Origin: Lumbricus rubellus
Taxonomy: Eukaryota; Annelida; Clitellata; Crassiclitellata; Lumbricidae
Direction of reading: 5' to 3'
Length of the DNA stretch: 64,000 nucleotides
NCBI GenBank assembly: GCA_945859605.1
Contig: OX243814.1
Location: forward strand, 36,163,452 to 36,227,451
The notes under the pieces are model-generated. The model searched no databases. It saw only the letters and a list, made by a program, of their open reading frames with translations, and was not told where the DNA came from. Position numbers and translations under genes: made by a program. The stretch's first letter is position 1, and every line of letters begins with the position of its first letter. This document shows positions 35,152 through 58,784 of the stretch, piece by piece.

Positions 35152-36342
35152 GCTGCAATTTCATTATTTATTTGGTAGCCTTCAAATTAACACTACCAAC
35201 ACGACACTTTTTTGTCCAACCCAAAAGCACATCAATAGGCCTAATAGAGTCCGGACTATTCATACACAGACGGTTCATCTCGGACATTATTCATTCATCC
35301 AGTGGACTGTTTTGTGTTCACCTACAATGTCCTACATGTATACTGTAGGCTATAGACGTCTGGCGGCTCATACACGGACAATTAAACCCGGTCGATTCCT
35401 GCACTATAAATATTAATGACTTACCGTTCAAACATACTTTGAGATTTTAGATTTCAGGAAAGTGAAAACTATTCAATAGGTGAGTTTGCACGTTCATAGA
35501 CCATTTTTATGTAGGCTAAACGTTTCCAGCCACTCCACGCAAAAGTAATCATTCAACGGAATTGTTCAAAACCAGTGGATAAATTATACTAACTAAAAGT
35601 GATATAGCCTAACCTTCGTTGTGTTTCAAATTGTTCACCGAAATTTTGATTTTGGAAGCTGCTGTCTAACGTTATGCGGGCGATCACCGGAACTACTTTT
35701 AAAAATGTCGACGATTGTATGTGAGTAGGAACTCGCTGTCATACTGCACACACGTTAATAAGTAACGACATTCGAATTGACTTTCCTTACACGTTCCATT
35801 TTGCTCCAGTCTTTATCTTTTGAACAGTACAGCCTTTTGAATCGGAGAAACGGGTTACGGAATTCGTGGAGAGAACTGGAATCACAATTTATAGGCGGAC
35901 TCTGGAATAACAGCTAAAACAATAGACACGACTGTAAAACATGCTGTTTAAAAGAGATACATCCTATCCCGGCTTTGAACCATGCAGATGTTTTTGTGTT
36001 GCAGACACAATTGATGTGCTTTTGCCACCAGCCGTTTAAGAGCTTTCTGACAGGCAAATTTTATTGAATGGTTTACTGGCTTCATAGTTAGACTTCTGAA
36101 CGTAGTTACAGCCAAATTAAAGTTTTTATTCTCACAGTTGATTACTGAAGAACGAAACGCATTACCCAACGCCAGGACTACATCAGATGCCAGAAATGAT
36201 CCATATTTTCTCTCGTCTTTGATCGCGTCTACGCCATAGCTTAGAATCTACTCACATAGCCTACATTGTGTTTTTTAAGTTTAGGCTGTGTGCATGAGAA
36301 AAAGAATGCGTAACCAGGGAGTTCTATTCTAAGAGCTGTAAG
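35152..36342. other. Intron 3 of relic C; nothing recognised
   Basis: AT-rich DNA with no convincing frame. The last part (AAAAAGAATGCG...AGAGCTGTAAG) aligns with intron 3 of B (16620-16670) and D (45230-45275), confirming it is the paralogous intron. Confidence 0.5.
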
Positions 36343-36655
36343 CAGGACCGTTTTTAACATAGGTCCATTCGATGCGGTGCACCGAATGCCCCTAAGCCGA
36401 GAGTTTTGTTGCTATTGACTAAATGTCTTGTGTGATCCTCAGTGTTACTTAGGCCTAAACCTGTTGTAAAATCAGTAAGTGTAAGAAAGAAAACATTAAT
36501 TTCACTGAGTTCACCGACGCTGCGGACAATAAAAATTTATCTACTTATTTACACGTCGCCGTAGCTTTTGGCAAACCAACGGCCGCTCGAAACGACACTT
36601 TGCCTCTGCTGTAACACTTTGCACCGACGCTCGAAGAACCTTAAAAACGGCCCTG
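36343..36655. mobile_element. hAT-like MITE, 313 bp, perfect TSD and paralogous empty sites
   Basis: Ends CAGGACCGTTTTTAA and TTAAAAACGGCCCTG, flanked by a perfect GCTGTAAG (36335-36342, 36656-36663). Genes B (near 16660) and D (near 45260) keep a single AGAGCTGTAAG at the same place, so the empty site is visible twice. Confidence 0.93.
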
Positions 36656-36969
36656 GCTGTAAGTTGCTAAAAGGTAAAGTAATGTTTTAATTGTCTCAAA
36701 TATGCTCAGATTATGATTTTATTCACATCTGCCAGATGTCGGCAAGAATGTAGGCAAATCATTCATATAGACCTACTGCTTTCTTAAATACTGTGACACA
36801 TACGCGATACTGACTTCGTTTTGCAGATTAAACGAAAAGTAGGCCTAAGAAAATACAATTGGACGCCGTTGGATAATATATGCATTATTATAAAATCATC
36901 TTTTTCTTCTTCATTTAAACGGTAGTCCTGAAATTTAATATCACCCATGTAGGGCTATGATGTTTTCCC

Positions 36970-37230
36970 GGTTTCAGTTCCTCCGATTCTGAAACGGACA
37001 AAGCAATCTGGATATTTTGAATTTCATTTTATTGATATAGCGCAAGTGTTCTATAAACTCTAATGAATTGTCGTTTTTCGATTGCGCGGTGAGAAATGTC
37101 GAAGATTTACCCCTACATTTTAGACCGCAATGCATTCTGAGGATCGATACACGCATAAAATAGCATAATCGAGTAAATTGAAATTGAATGCTATTGTCTA
37201 TTTCAAGAAGTTTGAAGACTTTCAATCATC
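36970..37230 (+). promoter_or_regulatory. Promoter of gene D
   Basis: Contains CTGAAACGGACAAAGCAA, a run shared with the flank of putative gene E near 62628, then TATA-like ATAAAATA (37155-37162) and AAGAAGTTTGAAGA just before the ATG. The relic C exon 4 lies only about 220 bases upstream. Confidence 0.55.
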
Positions 37231-49596
<12,366 letters not shown>

Positions 49597-51066
49597 GTTG
49601 GCTTTCGATAAAACATTAGGTTGATCGACAAAACAACTATATGAAGAATGAAAAATGTTGGACTTTCAAAAAGCCAACATAATGTAATTAATAGTTTAAT
49701 TTGTCCTGCTTTACTTATTGTGTTTGAGTTACAATTTATGCCGTATTCTTTGGAAGGAATTACATCATAGGTTGGCCCATATTTGATGGGGGAAAGGCAT
49801 ACTAGACTCTAAGCCTACTAGTCGGCGAAATTCTAGGATAAGCCATGCAACTTATAGTCTAGTGCAATTCAGGCAGTTAAGTCTCGCAAAAGGTATGTCA
49901 ACTCTAAACGACATTATCATTAGTCGTACTGCATGTAAAAGCTTTAATTTGTAGATACATGTTATTATTAAGCACGCTAAACTGTAGCCTATGTTGTTTC
50001 TTTGAATTATCTTTTTATTAACTGAGCATTTTAGCCAAAGCGTTGTTGTTAAGGTTAGCCTACCTTTGAACCAGAACATTATGTGGTGAAATCATTATAT
50101 CATTGTCAAAACTAGGTTTAAAAGCCAGGTCTTGTCTGGTATACCGTCAGAAGGAATACGAATGTAGCCTACATTGCAGAATGATTACTGACAAACCTAG
50201 CTCACAAGAGGCTAACTCCCATTTTAGATAGGTTTTAGAGTAGCAGTTTCTTTGTTTGCCCACCGTCACAATGCTGATATTATGTGCGAATGATAGGTTG
50301 TTAACATGTAAACGTAATTATGGTCTTGCGATGCACAATTAATTATTCACGAATAATGATATTAATATTATGCATCTATTTTCTCTTCAAATGCTCGTGC
50401 TGCAATAGATAAGTGAGTTTGTGTGTATGCACTGGTGTGTATGCGTGTGCGTGTGTGCCCTTTCTGCGCTCAGAATTGCCTAATAAGGCCAAGATATAGG
50501 CCTAAGGAAGTTAAAGAATCGTACACTATTCCGTATTAATAAACAAAATGCAGGATCACTGACTGGCTGTTGCACGAGAAAGATGAGCAGATGTATTGAA
50601 CAGAGATGAAGCTCTGAAACGACGCTGAACCTTTAGAAGTTAGCCTGTTTAAGTCTGCAACATTTAAATAGGCTACTAATAGCTCTTTCGTGAACTAAAC
50701 ATTTATTATAGTTATATTAGAGCGCCACTGTTTTGGATAAACGCTGGTTTAAATTGACTAAGCTTATGGCTTATAACTTTTGTATTGATATTTTATGAGA
50801 ACCTTAGACCTTAGTCCGTCCGCGTGCTGTGTGCATGTTGGGCGATACAGGTCTTCCAAATAGACCTGTTTATGAGAAAAGTCAACAATAAATTGTGCAT
50901 GCCTCATTTTCGCTACATCAACAGAAAGGTTATAGCAACAGTTACACCATTTCAACGTTTTAGCCATCTCAAAGTGTAACATACATCACATGTCCATTTC
51001 GCACTCGAGTACAATCTCAGCAGCGAGGGTATTTTAGGAAGAAGTCTAAGTCTATGACTGTAGCCA
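49597..51066. other. 3' flank of gene D and spacer; no gene seen
   Basis: The first ~850 bases align with the 3' flank of gene B (TTGATCGACAAAACAA, TGCTTTACTTATTG, ATTATTCACGAATAAT). A short GT-rich stretch lies near 50410-50460. The remainder up to the microsatellite holds nothing recognisable. Confidence 0.5.
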
Positions 51067-51079
51067 ATGCGTAGAAACG

Positions 51080-51118
51080 TCAGGGCAGTGCTGTTTTCAA
51101 GCCATCATCATCATCATT

Positions 51119-51167
<49 letters not shown>

Positions 51168-51211
51168 CCACCACCACCACCACCACCAACACCACCATCA
51201 TCATCATCATT

Positions 51212-51264
<53 letters not shown>

Positions 51265-52787
51265 TATCATCACCACCACCACCACCGCCGCCGTCGCCGC
51301 CTCCACCACCACCACCACCCCCGCCGCCGCCACCACCGCCGCCGCCACCACCACCACCGCCGCCACCACCACCACCACCACCACCGTCGTCGTCGTCATC
51401 CTTCATCTGTAGTGTTTCGATCTGAAGTGAGAAGGCGTGACCCGTCTTCAGCCAGGTGGCGATGTGCTCGCAGTTGTTCGTCATCAGAGCGTAACAATCA
51501 GCAACCGATCTGCTCACTCGACGTCGACCTACTTTCCCCGTTGCCCTGGTAACGACCTTTTCTCGGTTGAAACACTTTTCGGGGTAGACGTAATCAACTC
51601 TACAAGTATACAGCAAAAAGATGAGCGAAGAAGAAATGAAGAAAGGCAGAAGAGAAAAACAGGAGGGACGAAAAAAGGAATGAATGAGTGAAAAGATGAA
51701 GGACGGAAGGAAGGAAGGATGGAGGGTAATGAAAGGAAGTTTAATGGCAGGACGAGGAGATCTACTAAGGCATATAAAGAAAGGAAGGGTGGAGAGGAAA
51801 GAGTAAAGGAAGGAAGGAAAGCAGTAAGATGGACAGGAAGGGGAGAGAGGTAGAGAGGGAGGATGGAAATAAAGAAAGGATGGGTTGAAGGGATGATGAT
51901 AGGATGGAGGGAAGGATCACGATTGTGTTCTAAACAATGATCGACAGAGAAAAGGTGGGAAAAGAAGTTCTCATAAAGGCAGGAAAGAGTAAGAAAGAAG
52001 ACAGAAAAGGGGGCGAAAGTAAGCAGCAAGTATTTAAGAAAATTAAGGAAGAAATGTAGACTGGAAGAATAAAAAGAAATTAAGGATTGAAAGAGAGTAC
52101 TAAAGAAGTAGGAGACAGACGAAAGTTAAAAACGAAGTTCCAAGGAAGGCAGGAAGAGAGAATGAAAGAAATCAGACAGAAATAAGTGCGCAAGAAAGAA
52201 GAAACGAAAGAGGCAAGTTATAAGAAGAAGCATAGAGAGTAAGAAAAAGAGAAGAAGGGAGGTTGAAAGAAAAACATTTCACAGATTGATGCAATCCTAA
52301 TTAGGTCGAAAAATTCAAAACATAAAATGCTCGAACTGCAGAGCAATGCTTGAATGCTTCTTACAAATCGGTTGCGCAACAGAAATCAACGGAATCAATG
52401 ATAATAATGTAACAACTTGAAAGCAAAACGTATTTATAAGCGGTTCTAGAGATAAAGAAGGCAATAACTCATAAAATGCGTCAAGATCATTTATACAGCG
52501 CCAATCAACCTGTGTAGTGTCTTGTCTTTTAGGAACCTCTCGAGGTCGACTTCATCATGTCTGATCCGAATCTCGTCTTTGATCCATGCAGCTATTGCCT
52601 CGCGAACCGTTCCAGGCGGAGGATTGAAGTGAACGACCTTGACCTTGGAAGGGTCGTCTGCGGAGATGTCAGTGACGATGGCGTGGTGGTAGGTACGAAG
52701 ACCAAATACAGTTGAGTGGAGGATCTGGTCTCCTGGTTGGAGGACACCGATAGATTCTAGCCGGGTTCTTGTTGAGCAAAACTTCAT
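51080..52787 (-). CDS. LRAT/NlpC-P60-family protein, two exons, with predicted Gly/Asp-rich tail
   Basis: Exons 52787-52510 and 51599-51080 on the minus strand join in phase (AG|A, Arg) across a GT-AG intron with a good pyrimidine tract, giving 265 codons plus stop. Exon 1 has LQPGDQILHS, TYHHAIV (His34/35) and VVHF (His53). Exon 2 has YALMTNNCEHIATWLKTG, the NCEH motif with the candidate catalytic Cys136. This His-Cys arrangement is that of lecithin:retinol acyltransferase-like thiol enzymes, which transfer acyl groups from phospholipids; the actual substrate cannot be told. Residues after about 159 are Asp and Gly runs coded by a microsatellite and end GLKTALP; this tail may be real or the true gene may end otherwise. 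The ATG at 52787 was chosen because the upstream part is coded by (TA)n. Confidence 0.75.
51107..51390 (+). repeat. (CAT/CAC/CGC)n trinucleotide microsatellite
   Basis: A mosaic of CAT, CAC and CCG/CGT triplets. Its length stays a multiple of three relative to the overlapping LRAT-type frame on the minus strand, so that frame is not broken. It gives artefactual poly-His, poly-Met and poly-Val frames in other phases. Confidence 0.95.
51640..52280 (+). repeat. Purine-rich tract (GGAAGGAA / AAAGAA)
   Basis: About 640 bases of nearly uninterrupted A/G with short AAGGAAGG and GAAAGAA units on the plus strand. It fills most of the LRAT gene intron, which on that gene's strand is pyrimidine-rich. 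Confidence 0.85.
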
Positions 52788-52855
52788 CGTCTTTAAATCA
52801 ATTGATGCATTGACTGACAATATATATATATATATATATATACATGTATAAGTGT

Positions 52856-53229
52856 CAGCTACGCTATCGCTTGATTTCACACACAGTGCGCTACCGAAAA
52901 GACCGCCGCACTGCCTATAATTATCATTAAAATTGCTACAGGAATACTTCTGAATAATTTTGTAAGGCTACAATCTCAATAATGCGAGCTGGCGTTGTTC
53001 ATTATGCTGCCAATTGTGACGTTGATGATGATACAATAATTATTATTGTATCATCATCATCATCACCGTCAAAATCGGCAGCATAATGAACAACGCCAGC
53101 TTGCATTGAGATTGTAGCCTTACAAAATTATTCAGAAGTATTCCTGTAGCAATTTTAATGATAATTATAGGCAGTGCGGCAGTCTTTTCGGTAGCGCACT
53201 GTGTGTGAAATCAAGCGATAGCGTAGCTG
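52856..53229. repeat. Near-perfect palindrome, ~185-bp arms
   Basis: CAGCTACGCTATCGCTTGAT starts the left arm and its complement ends the right. The arms match almost throughout and meet around AATAATTATTATTG with essentially no loop; differences are a few substitutions and small gaps. It ends 69 bases upstream of the LRAT-gene start codon. Transcription would give a long double-stranded hairpin. It may be a foldback element or an inverted duplication; no target duplication was found. Confidence 0.9.
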
Positions 53230-53398
53230 AACCTTCGTAGAGTAAATAAATTAATTAATGATTATGGTTGAATAAGTTAATGAACAACAAATAAATAAAC
53301 GAACGAATAAATGAACTAACATATAAACCAAACAAAACTGAAAAGTAAGTAGGAAAATGCACAAATAGGTACTAAATTTAATGGTTCAGACAGGTAGT

Positions 53399-53932
53399 CA
53401 CCTTGTCACCTTGTGCCGTCGATTCTTGGAACCTTAGCGACCGCTGTGATAAACCTTCTCCATGTGTTACGATCTTCCGTCGCGTCTCTCAATTCCTCCA
53501 GTTTCATATTTGTTCTCTCGTGTATTTCTTCCATCCACCTTCTTCTTGGGCGTCCTCTCTTCCTTTTTCCCTCTCCGCAGGCCAACATCATCTCCTTTTC
53601 CAAGCCGTTTGCTCGCATCACATGTCCAAAGAACGCCATTTCTGCCTTGCCGCTCTCTGTCCCAATGACGTATTCCCTCTTGACTGTCCGATCTCTTGTA
53701 ATACGGATTCATTTGTTTTTTTTTCAATCCACGAAGTTCTTAATACCTTCCTCCATATCCACATTTCGCAAGCATCGATTTTCCTTTCTAAGGCCTTTGT
53801 TTTTGTCCACGTTTCGCATCCATACAGCACCACTGGGAATATCATTGCCTTTACAATTCTTGTCTTCGTCATTAGGCTCACGTGTTTATCCTTCCATATT
53901 TTCTCCAGCCCCTTCGCTGCCGTCTTCGCTCC
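53399..53932 (-). mobile_element. 5'-truncated LINE insertion with 14-bp target duplication
   Basis: The minus strand encodes the end of a reverse transcriptase: GLEKIWKDKHVSLMTKTRIV, FPVVLYGCETWT, then after frameshifts FFGHVMRANGLEK, KRKRGRPRRRW and a stop after RIDGTR. It is flanked by TTCAGACAGGTAGT on both sides (53385-53398, 53933-53946). The 3' UTR is almost absent and ends in a twofold ACAAGGTG, typical of RTE-like elements. Confidence 0.88.
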
Positions 53933-54115
53933 TTCAGACAGGTAGTAGGCCTACTATAATAGCCTACTATAATAGTTTATTGATAGTAGGCCATCACCTG
54001 TTGTAGCTCTACCCTATCGACGCATTTTGGTCCAGAGATCCTGAACAGAACACCCATCTATGCCATCTGTCCATCTCTGTTGACGGAATCCATTGGTTGA
54101 CTCCACCTGTGTGTT

Positions 54116-54120
54116 TATTT

Positions 54121-54188
<68 letters not shown>

Positions 54189-54190
54189 AC
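54116..54190 (+). repeat. (GT)n-(GA)n compound microsatellite
   Basis: TGTTTGTGTG runs into (GT)n up to about 54150, then (GA)n with one AAAG interruption to about 54188, followed by CAGAGACAGAGACAGG-type repeats. Confidence 0.92.
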
Positions 54191-54283
54191 AGATAGAGAC
54201 AGAGACAGGCAGAGACAGAGACAGGGGGTGTGGGTATGCGCCCACCAATGGTGGACCTTCCAGGTAACTGTGCATTGTTTGCC

Positions 54284-54722
54284 GGTTTCCGGACAATTCG
54301 GCGCCGGACAATTCGGACTGAACAATTCTTTGCAGTAAAAATTCGTGATGGGACTTCTCCATCACCCAAAATGTATACTGTCGAGACTAATATTAATCTG
54401 ACACCTCACTATATATCGGGCATAATAAAACCATGGGCCTATAGGTATGAAACTTACATTGATCTAAATTAGATGCCTACAAGTTGGTAATTTACTGCAT
54501 TTAGCTACTAATTTCAGTGTCTTATTTCTGTTATTGGATCAATTTTAGAAGATCAGACAATATTTGCTTGGTGCCATATAATTATATTTCATACCATTGA
54601 TAAACAAAAGTTTCATAGCCGTAAGAGCAATATTTTTACATCCACTCCGAATTGTCCGGGTCCGAATTGTCCGGGTCCGAATTGTCCGGACCGAATTTTT
54701 CGGTCCGAATTGTCCGGACACC
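54284..54722. mobile_element. TIR element with repeated CCGGACAATTCGGAC units, 439 bp, MULE-like
   Basis: Each end carries tandem copies of the unit (two on the left, about four on the right) in opposite orientation. The ends are GGTTTCCGG and CCGGACACC. Flanking nonamers TTGTTTGCC (54275-54283) and TTGTTGGCC (54723-54731) match at 8 of 9; a 9-bp duplication is typical of Mutator-like elements. No coding was seen. Confidence 0.7.
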
Positions 54723-54983
54723 TTGTTGGCCAACTTACATGTATGTGACATTTTAGCTTGTAATGGCACTTAATGTCAAATAGTCCACCGCAGAGAGCAC
54801 CTCTCAGCAGGTTTCTTGAAGAGGCGCTATGTAAATCCTCGGATTCAAACTCGGAATCAAGACTTGTGCTTAGGTCGTAATTGTTGTAAAGTCGTATACG
54901 AACTCGAATCCACTCGTCGAGAGGAACATCGTCGGTGATGATCGAACGACTGATTGAAGTATCATCGTCCGATACCTGTTGGA

Positions 54984-55183
54984 ACATCAGAACAACAGAA
55001 TATCAGAACAACAGAACATCAGAACAACAGAACATCAGAACAACAGAACATCAGAACAACACAACATCAGAATAGCAGAACATCAGAACAACACAACATC
55101 AAAAACATCAGAACATCAGAACAATATAACATCAGAACATCAGAACAATAGAACATCAGAACAGCAGAACATCAGAACAGCTG
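54984..55183 (+). repeat. Minisatellite, 16-bp unit AACATCAGAACAACAG
   Basis: About a dozen variants in tandem, some shortened to 8 bases. It reads in frame as (R)TSEQQN(I) repeats, but start and end are arbitrary, so it is treated as non-coding. Confidence 0.9.
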
Positions 55184-55324
55184 CTGATTATGATGGTGCA
55201 GGTCTATTATAATTATTATAGGTCAACTAAATAGGTAACTGAGGATCGTCATTCTCTAATGACAAGAATAACATTATGACTTAATCATCCGTCATTTTTG
55301 CTATCGTTTTCATTGTCAACATTT

Positions 55325-55395
55325 GCATCATCATACTCAACACCTTTATAATCATCAACAATATCATCATAGTCGTCGTCATCATGATCATTATT

Positions 55396-55438
<43 letters not shown>

Positions 55439-55560
55439 CCATCATTATTCTCATCATCACCATAATCATCATCACCACCATCAACGGCATCAACATCATC
55501 ATCATCCTCAACGACATCAACATCATCATCGTCATCATTATCATTTTCGTCATGGCTTTC
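55325..55560 (+). repeat. (CAT)n-rich microsatellite region
   Basis: Interrupted CAT/CAC/CAA triplets with a purer core at about 55392-55440. The poly-His, poly-Ile and poly-Asp frames over it are artefacts. Confidence 0.92.
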
Positions 55561-55719
55561 ATTGCTCGTATCAAGGTCATACAACGATATCCTTTGATCG
55601 AGCTGCCCATGAGGCTAATATTATAGCGTTTCAAAATTTATTTACCTCATCCTCGAGCCGGGGTACCGAGAGTAAGCGTACGTTCGGATCCTCGAACATT
55701 CGAGAAGCATAGTCTATCT

Positions 55720-57260
55720 GTTAGAAATACAATAATTTAGCAGCAGAGCATAAGCCATAGGCTACCTGATTGAATTTGTGTGCATTGAAATTGCAATTGA
55801 GGTCAGACAATTGCCATGTGCTGACATAATTGTTGTTAATTGACACTACGAAGGTAAAATATCATACTAGTTAGCAAACAATGCACAGTAAGCTGGATGA
55901 GTCACCATTGACTGGTTGACTAAAACCCTGCTCGCTCTCTCCCAGTGCCAGTCCCAAGCTTGAAGAATGAAGGATAGCGACGCTAGACATCTTTCCTGTG
56001 ACATTATGTAGGCTAGTTAAGCAGCAACTAACCAAACTAATAATTATAGCCTTATAACAGACAATAATGCTGCGTACGCGTTTCCGTCTTAAGAAGCTGC
56101 TGTATGAACTATTCATTTGCAAATACATTACAAATATATTATTAACACATTGGCTTGTGTAGGCTATCAAATGGTTGGGTGGTATAGGCCTAAGCATAGA
56201 CGACATCCTAGTTCTGAATCGAGTGATGCAATTGGAAAAGGAGGAAAACTTACAGTGAAACAAGAGTAGGGCCTAAGAATGACAGAAAGAAAAACAATCA
56301 AAGAAACGCAAGGAAACAAAGAATGAAGACAACAAATCAGAGGAAGTGCATTACTTAATAGTAATCGAATTGTAAACTGCAAATTTCAAAGACACTATCT
56401 TAAAGCTAAACTCAGCTTGGCGTAAAAATAACAGGCCTAGCCTACATGTGAATAAATATTATTATTAACTTGATTTTGTGGTATACAATTGAGTGGGCGT
56501 CTTGAGGAGTCACTGTGCAAATTCTTGAAATGCATGAGTGAATTGATACATTGACTTTTTTGAATCGACGCTAAAGTGTGATTTGGCCAATGTCGGCATT
56601 ATTGACTCACCAAGACCATGTAGCCTAGGCCCTAATGTTGATCCCCATCTATTTCCTATCATTTCCACATTACAGTGGAGCCAATTTGGCATTTGAAAAG
56701 CTAATTGCCGCAGGACAAGGACAGGGACAAATACAAGGACATGAACAGGGATAAGTACACGGACCAGTGCATCGCACGCCTTGCAATAATTCAACTTCGA
56801 AAGTTTCGCAAGTATTCTACTGCTTGGTGAATGGTGATAGAGGTGGATATGCGAGAGCAACACAGTCATGTTTTTGGTCGTTGCACGGAATCCTACATGT
56901 ATAATCAGGTACAGACTGACAAACGTTAGGTAACAGGCCTAGCGTGCTACTGTACCAAGCCAAACACAGCATTTCCCTAATAGCATAGTATTAAGAAATG
57001 TGAGAATCGAACATTTACGCACCACGTTTAAACTGAACTCCAACCTTACGACTTCTAAACGACATCAATATTATTGTAATACAACGAGGTAGAGTTGATG
57101 TTCAATGCGTAAACCAAAGCAATATTATTGGTGAAGCATAAAATTTAATTATTTGCTCAAGTCTAAAATAAACAGTGCAAACTGACAAGAAGCAAATAGC
57201 CTAAGTGGGTGTGTGTCGCTGAAGAGGTGCTATAGTTCATATCGTAAACCTATTAATTAC
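55720..57260. other. No gene or repeat family recognised
   Basis: AT-rich DNA with scattered TAGGCCTA-like octamers. A small cluster of ACAAGGACAGGGACAA-type repeats lies at about 56714-56765. The open frames here show no domain motif and no convincing splice context. Confidence 0.45.
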
Positions 57261-57268
57261 TGTATATG

Positions 57269-57627
57269 CATGGGCGCCCGCACATAGGGGCAAGGGGGGG
57301 CACTTGCCCTCCTGGAAAATTGAAACATATTTTTCTCACTACTACTTTGGGGGTTTATAACAAATTTCTTCATATTGGAGAATTAAAAAGCCTACTTTTA
57401 ACTAATAGTTTTCGATTTTTCGAGCAAATTTCCTTGCAAAAGGAAGCAATTCATATTAGAAAATTTAAAAATTGAAACTGAAAAATTACAACGAGAAACC
57501 TCTGTGAAAAATACCCATGCATGTTCTTAACTCTCCGCTTTGCATTTTTTTGTCCTCTGCTAAAAAATTTTTTAACGTTCACCATCGTGTTTTCCCCCTC
57601 CTGCAAAACTTTCTGCGGGCGCCCATG
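57269..57627. mobile_element. hAT-like MITE, 359 bp, perfect TSD
   Basis: Ends CATGGGCGCCCGCA and TGCGGGCGCCCATG are perfect inverted repeats; the octamer TGTATATG is present on both sides (57261-57268, 57628-57635). The interior is T-rich and non-coding. Confidence 0.93.
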
Positions 57628-57639
57628 TGTATATGAATT

Positions 57640-58784
57640 TCTTATCCTATCGCCCAGTAGGCCTATCCTTCATGCAACAGCCTCGCTAATGTTCAGAAAC
57701 GGACAGAGATATACATTCACTTTGGAGTATGAGACTCAGTTAGGGCTGCGTTCAGAAGTTGAATCCATAATTATTCCCAAATAGGTTATTATAGCCTACC
57801 TATTGTTGGTCAGCAAATGTAAAATCTATAGCAACATTTGCTCAGACATGTAGCCTAATGTACACAGCTGCGGTAAATAATCATGCTGCTTACAATCATG
57901 CTGCTTCCATGCATGGCCCTCAGGTGGCCAGCGAAAGCTGTGACTGTTGCTATTGGGCTTATAATTCTAACGTGTAGCTGGACACAAATTATTGTGTAGT
58001 TGGGAAAGAAATTTGTGGAGTTGAAAATAAGATTTGGGGTTACTTTACAGAGAAATTTAGAAATTTTCTGGTCTGGCAGAGTCTGCCAAAATGCCATCGA
58101 CAATCCTGCGATCCTGCCTGATTTCAATGCTTTAATTATAATTCGCCGAAAATCGAGATTACTGGGGCTGGATACCTAAGAGCACACCATTTTTAGGAGC
58201 AAGTCAGAAATTTTCTGGTCGCGCAGGGTCTGCCTAAAATATAACCGACAACACTGCAATCCTGCTTGATTTCAGTGCTAGGCTATGTAATTTGAACAAT
58301 GGACCGTATTATGGACGGTTTCCGTGTGATTTAATATTATTTCAAAAATAATTCATAATTATCATTTTTCAGCAGATTTCTACAGTGTCATGCACTGTTT
58401 ATCCATTATTAGCAATGTTGTTATGATGAAGGCTTGAAAAACATTGCCTATTTCACTTTGTTCTGGATGGCCAGTGTCAGTCGGGATTATTTCTGGTACT
58501 GAGAGATGGGTTGTGATAGAAGAAGCGAGTGATGTCACTGACATGTCTTTGTTGCAATTTGTAGGCCTATTTATAAGTGTGTTTAACGCAACCTTGATCT
58601 TGTTAGTGCTTCTTTTTTCTGTTCCTTATATTTTTTTAATTTCGTTTCTCAAATCCAGACTCGTATTTAGTGTTGGGATACGTCCTTGCCATTCTTACTA
58701 GATGCTATGTCTAAATTGTAATACAAAATCACCATCGCTTTCAAAATATTAATTTAAAATCATGTCTGATGGTTTTAAGCTGCC
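57640..58784. other. No gene recognised
   Basis: Contains an imperfect direct repeat: TTTCTGGTC(T/G)(G/C)GCAGRGTCTGCC near 58060 and 58210, with CGACAATCCTGCGATCCTGC- and CGACAACACTGCAATCCTGC-like sequence behind each. No coding motif was seen. Confidence 0.45.

Larger units (their letters stand above)
34620..36753 (+). pseudogene. Relic C: exons 3 and 4 of a FAMeT-array paralogue
   Basis: Bases 34620-35151 align with exon 3 of A, B and D (acceptor TTTGCAG, then NATVSATNGSLF and later WISLANDALC), but a 257-bp MITE interrupts it, small insertions shift the frame after LCI, and the donor reads AAAGGC instead of AGAGGT. Exon 4 is recognisable at 36710-36753 (CCAGATGTCGGCAAGAA), but it is 44 bases long, one short of gene D's exon, and its donor GT has become GC. 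Exons 1-2 and 5-8 are absent; the promoter of gene D follows at once. This is a dead partial duplicate. Confidence 0.85.

Noticed and set aside
51067..51552. 161-codon His/Arg-rich plus frame and 100-codon Met/Val frame on minus
   Set aside because: Microsatellite artefacts; only the minus frame with NNCEH continues a real exon.
53403..54006. 180- and 197-codon plus-strand frames
   Set aside because: Antisense to the LINE reverse-transcriptase fragment, whose motifs lie on the minus strand.
54984..55183. CRISPR-like regular direct repeats
   Set aside because: Units of 8-16 bases in direct contact without unique spacers, in a eukaryotic genome: a minisatellite.
55323..55712. 129-codon His-rich frame
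   Set aside because: Translation of the (CAT)n tract; its unique end has no recognisable domain.
56510..56869. 119-codon minus frame with VLVFVPVLVL
   Set aside because: The hydrophobic part is coded by short ACAAGGACAGGGACAA repeats; no conserved features or splice context.
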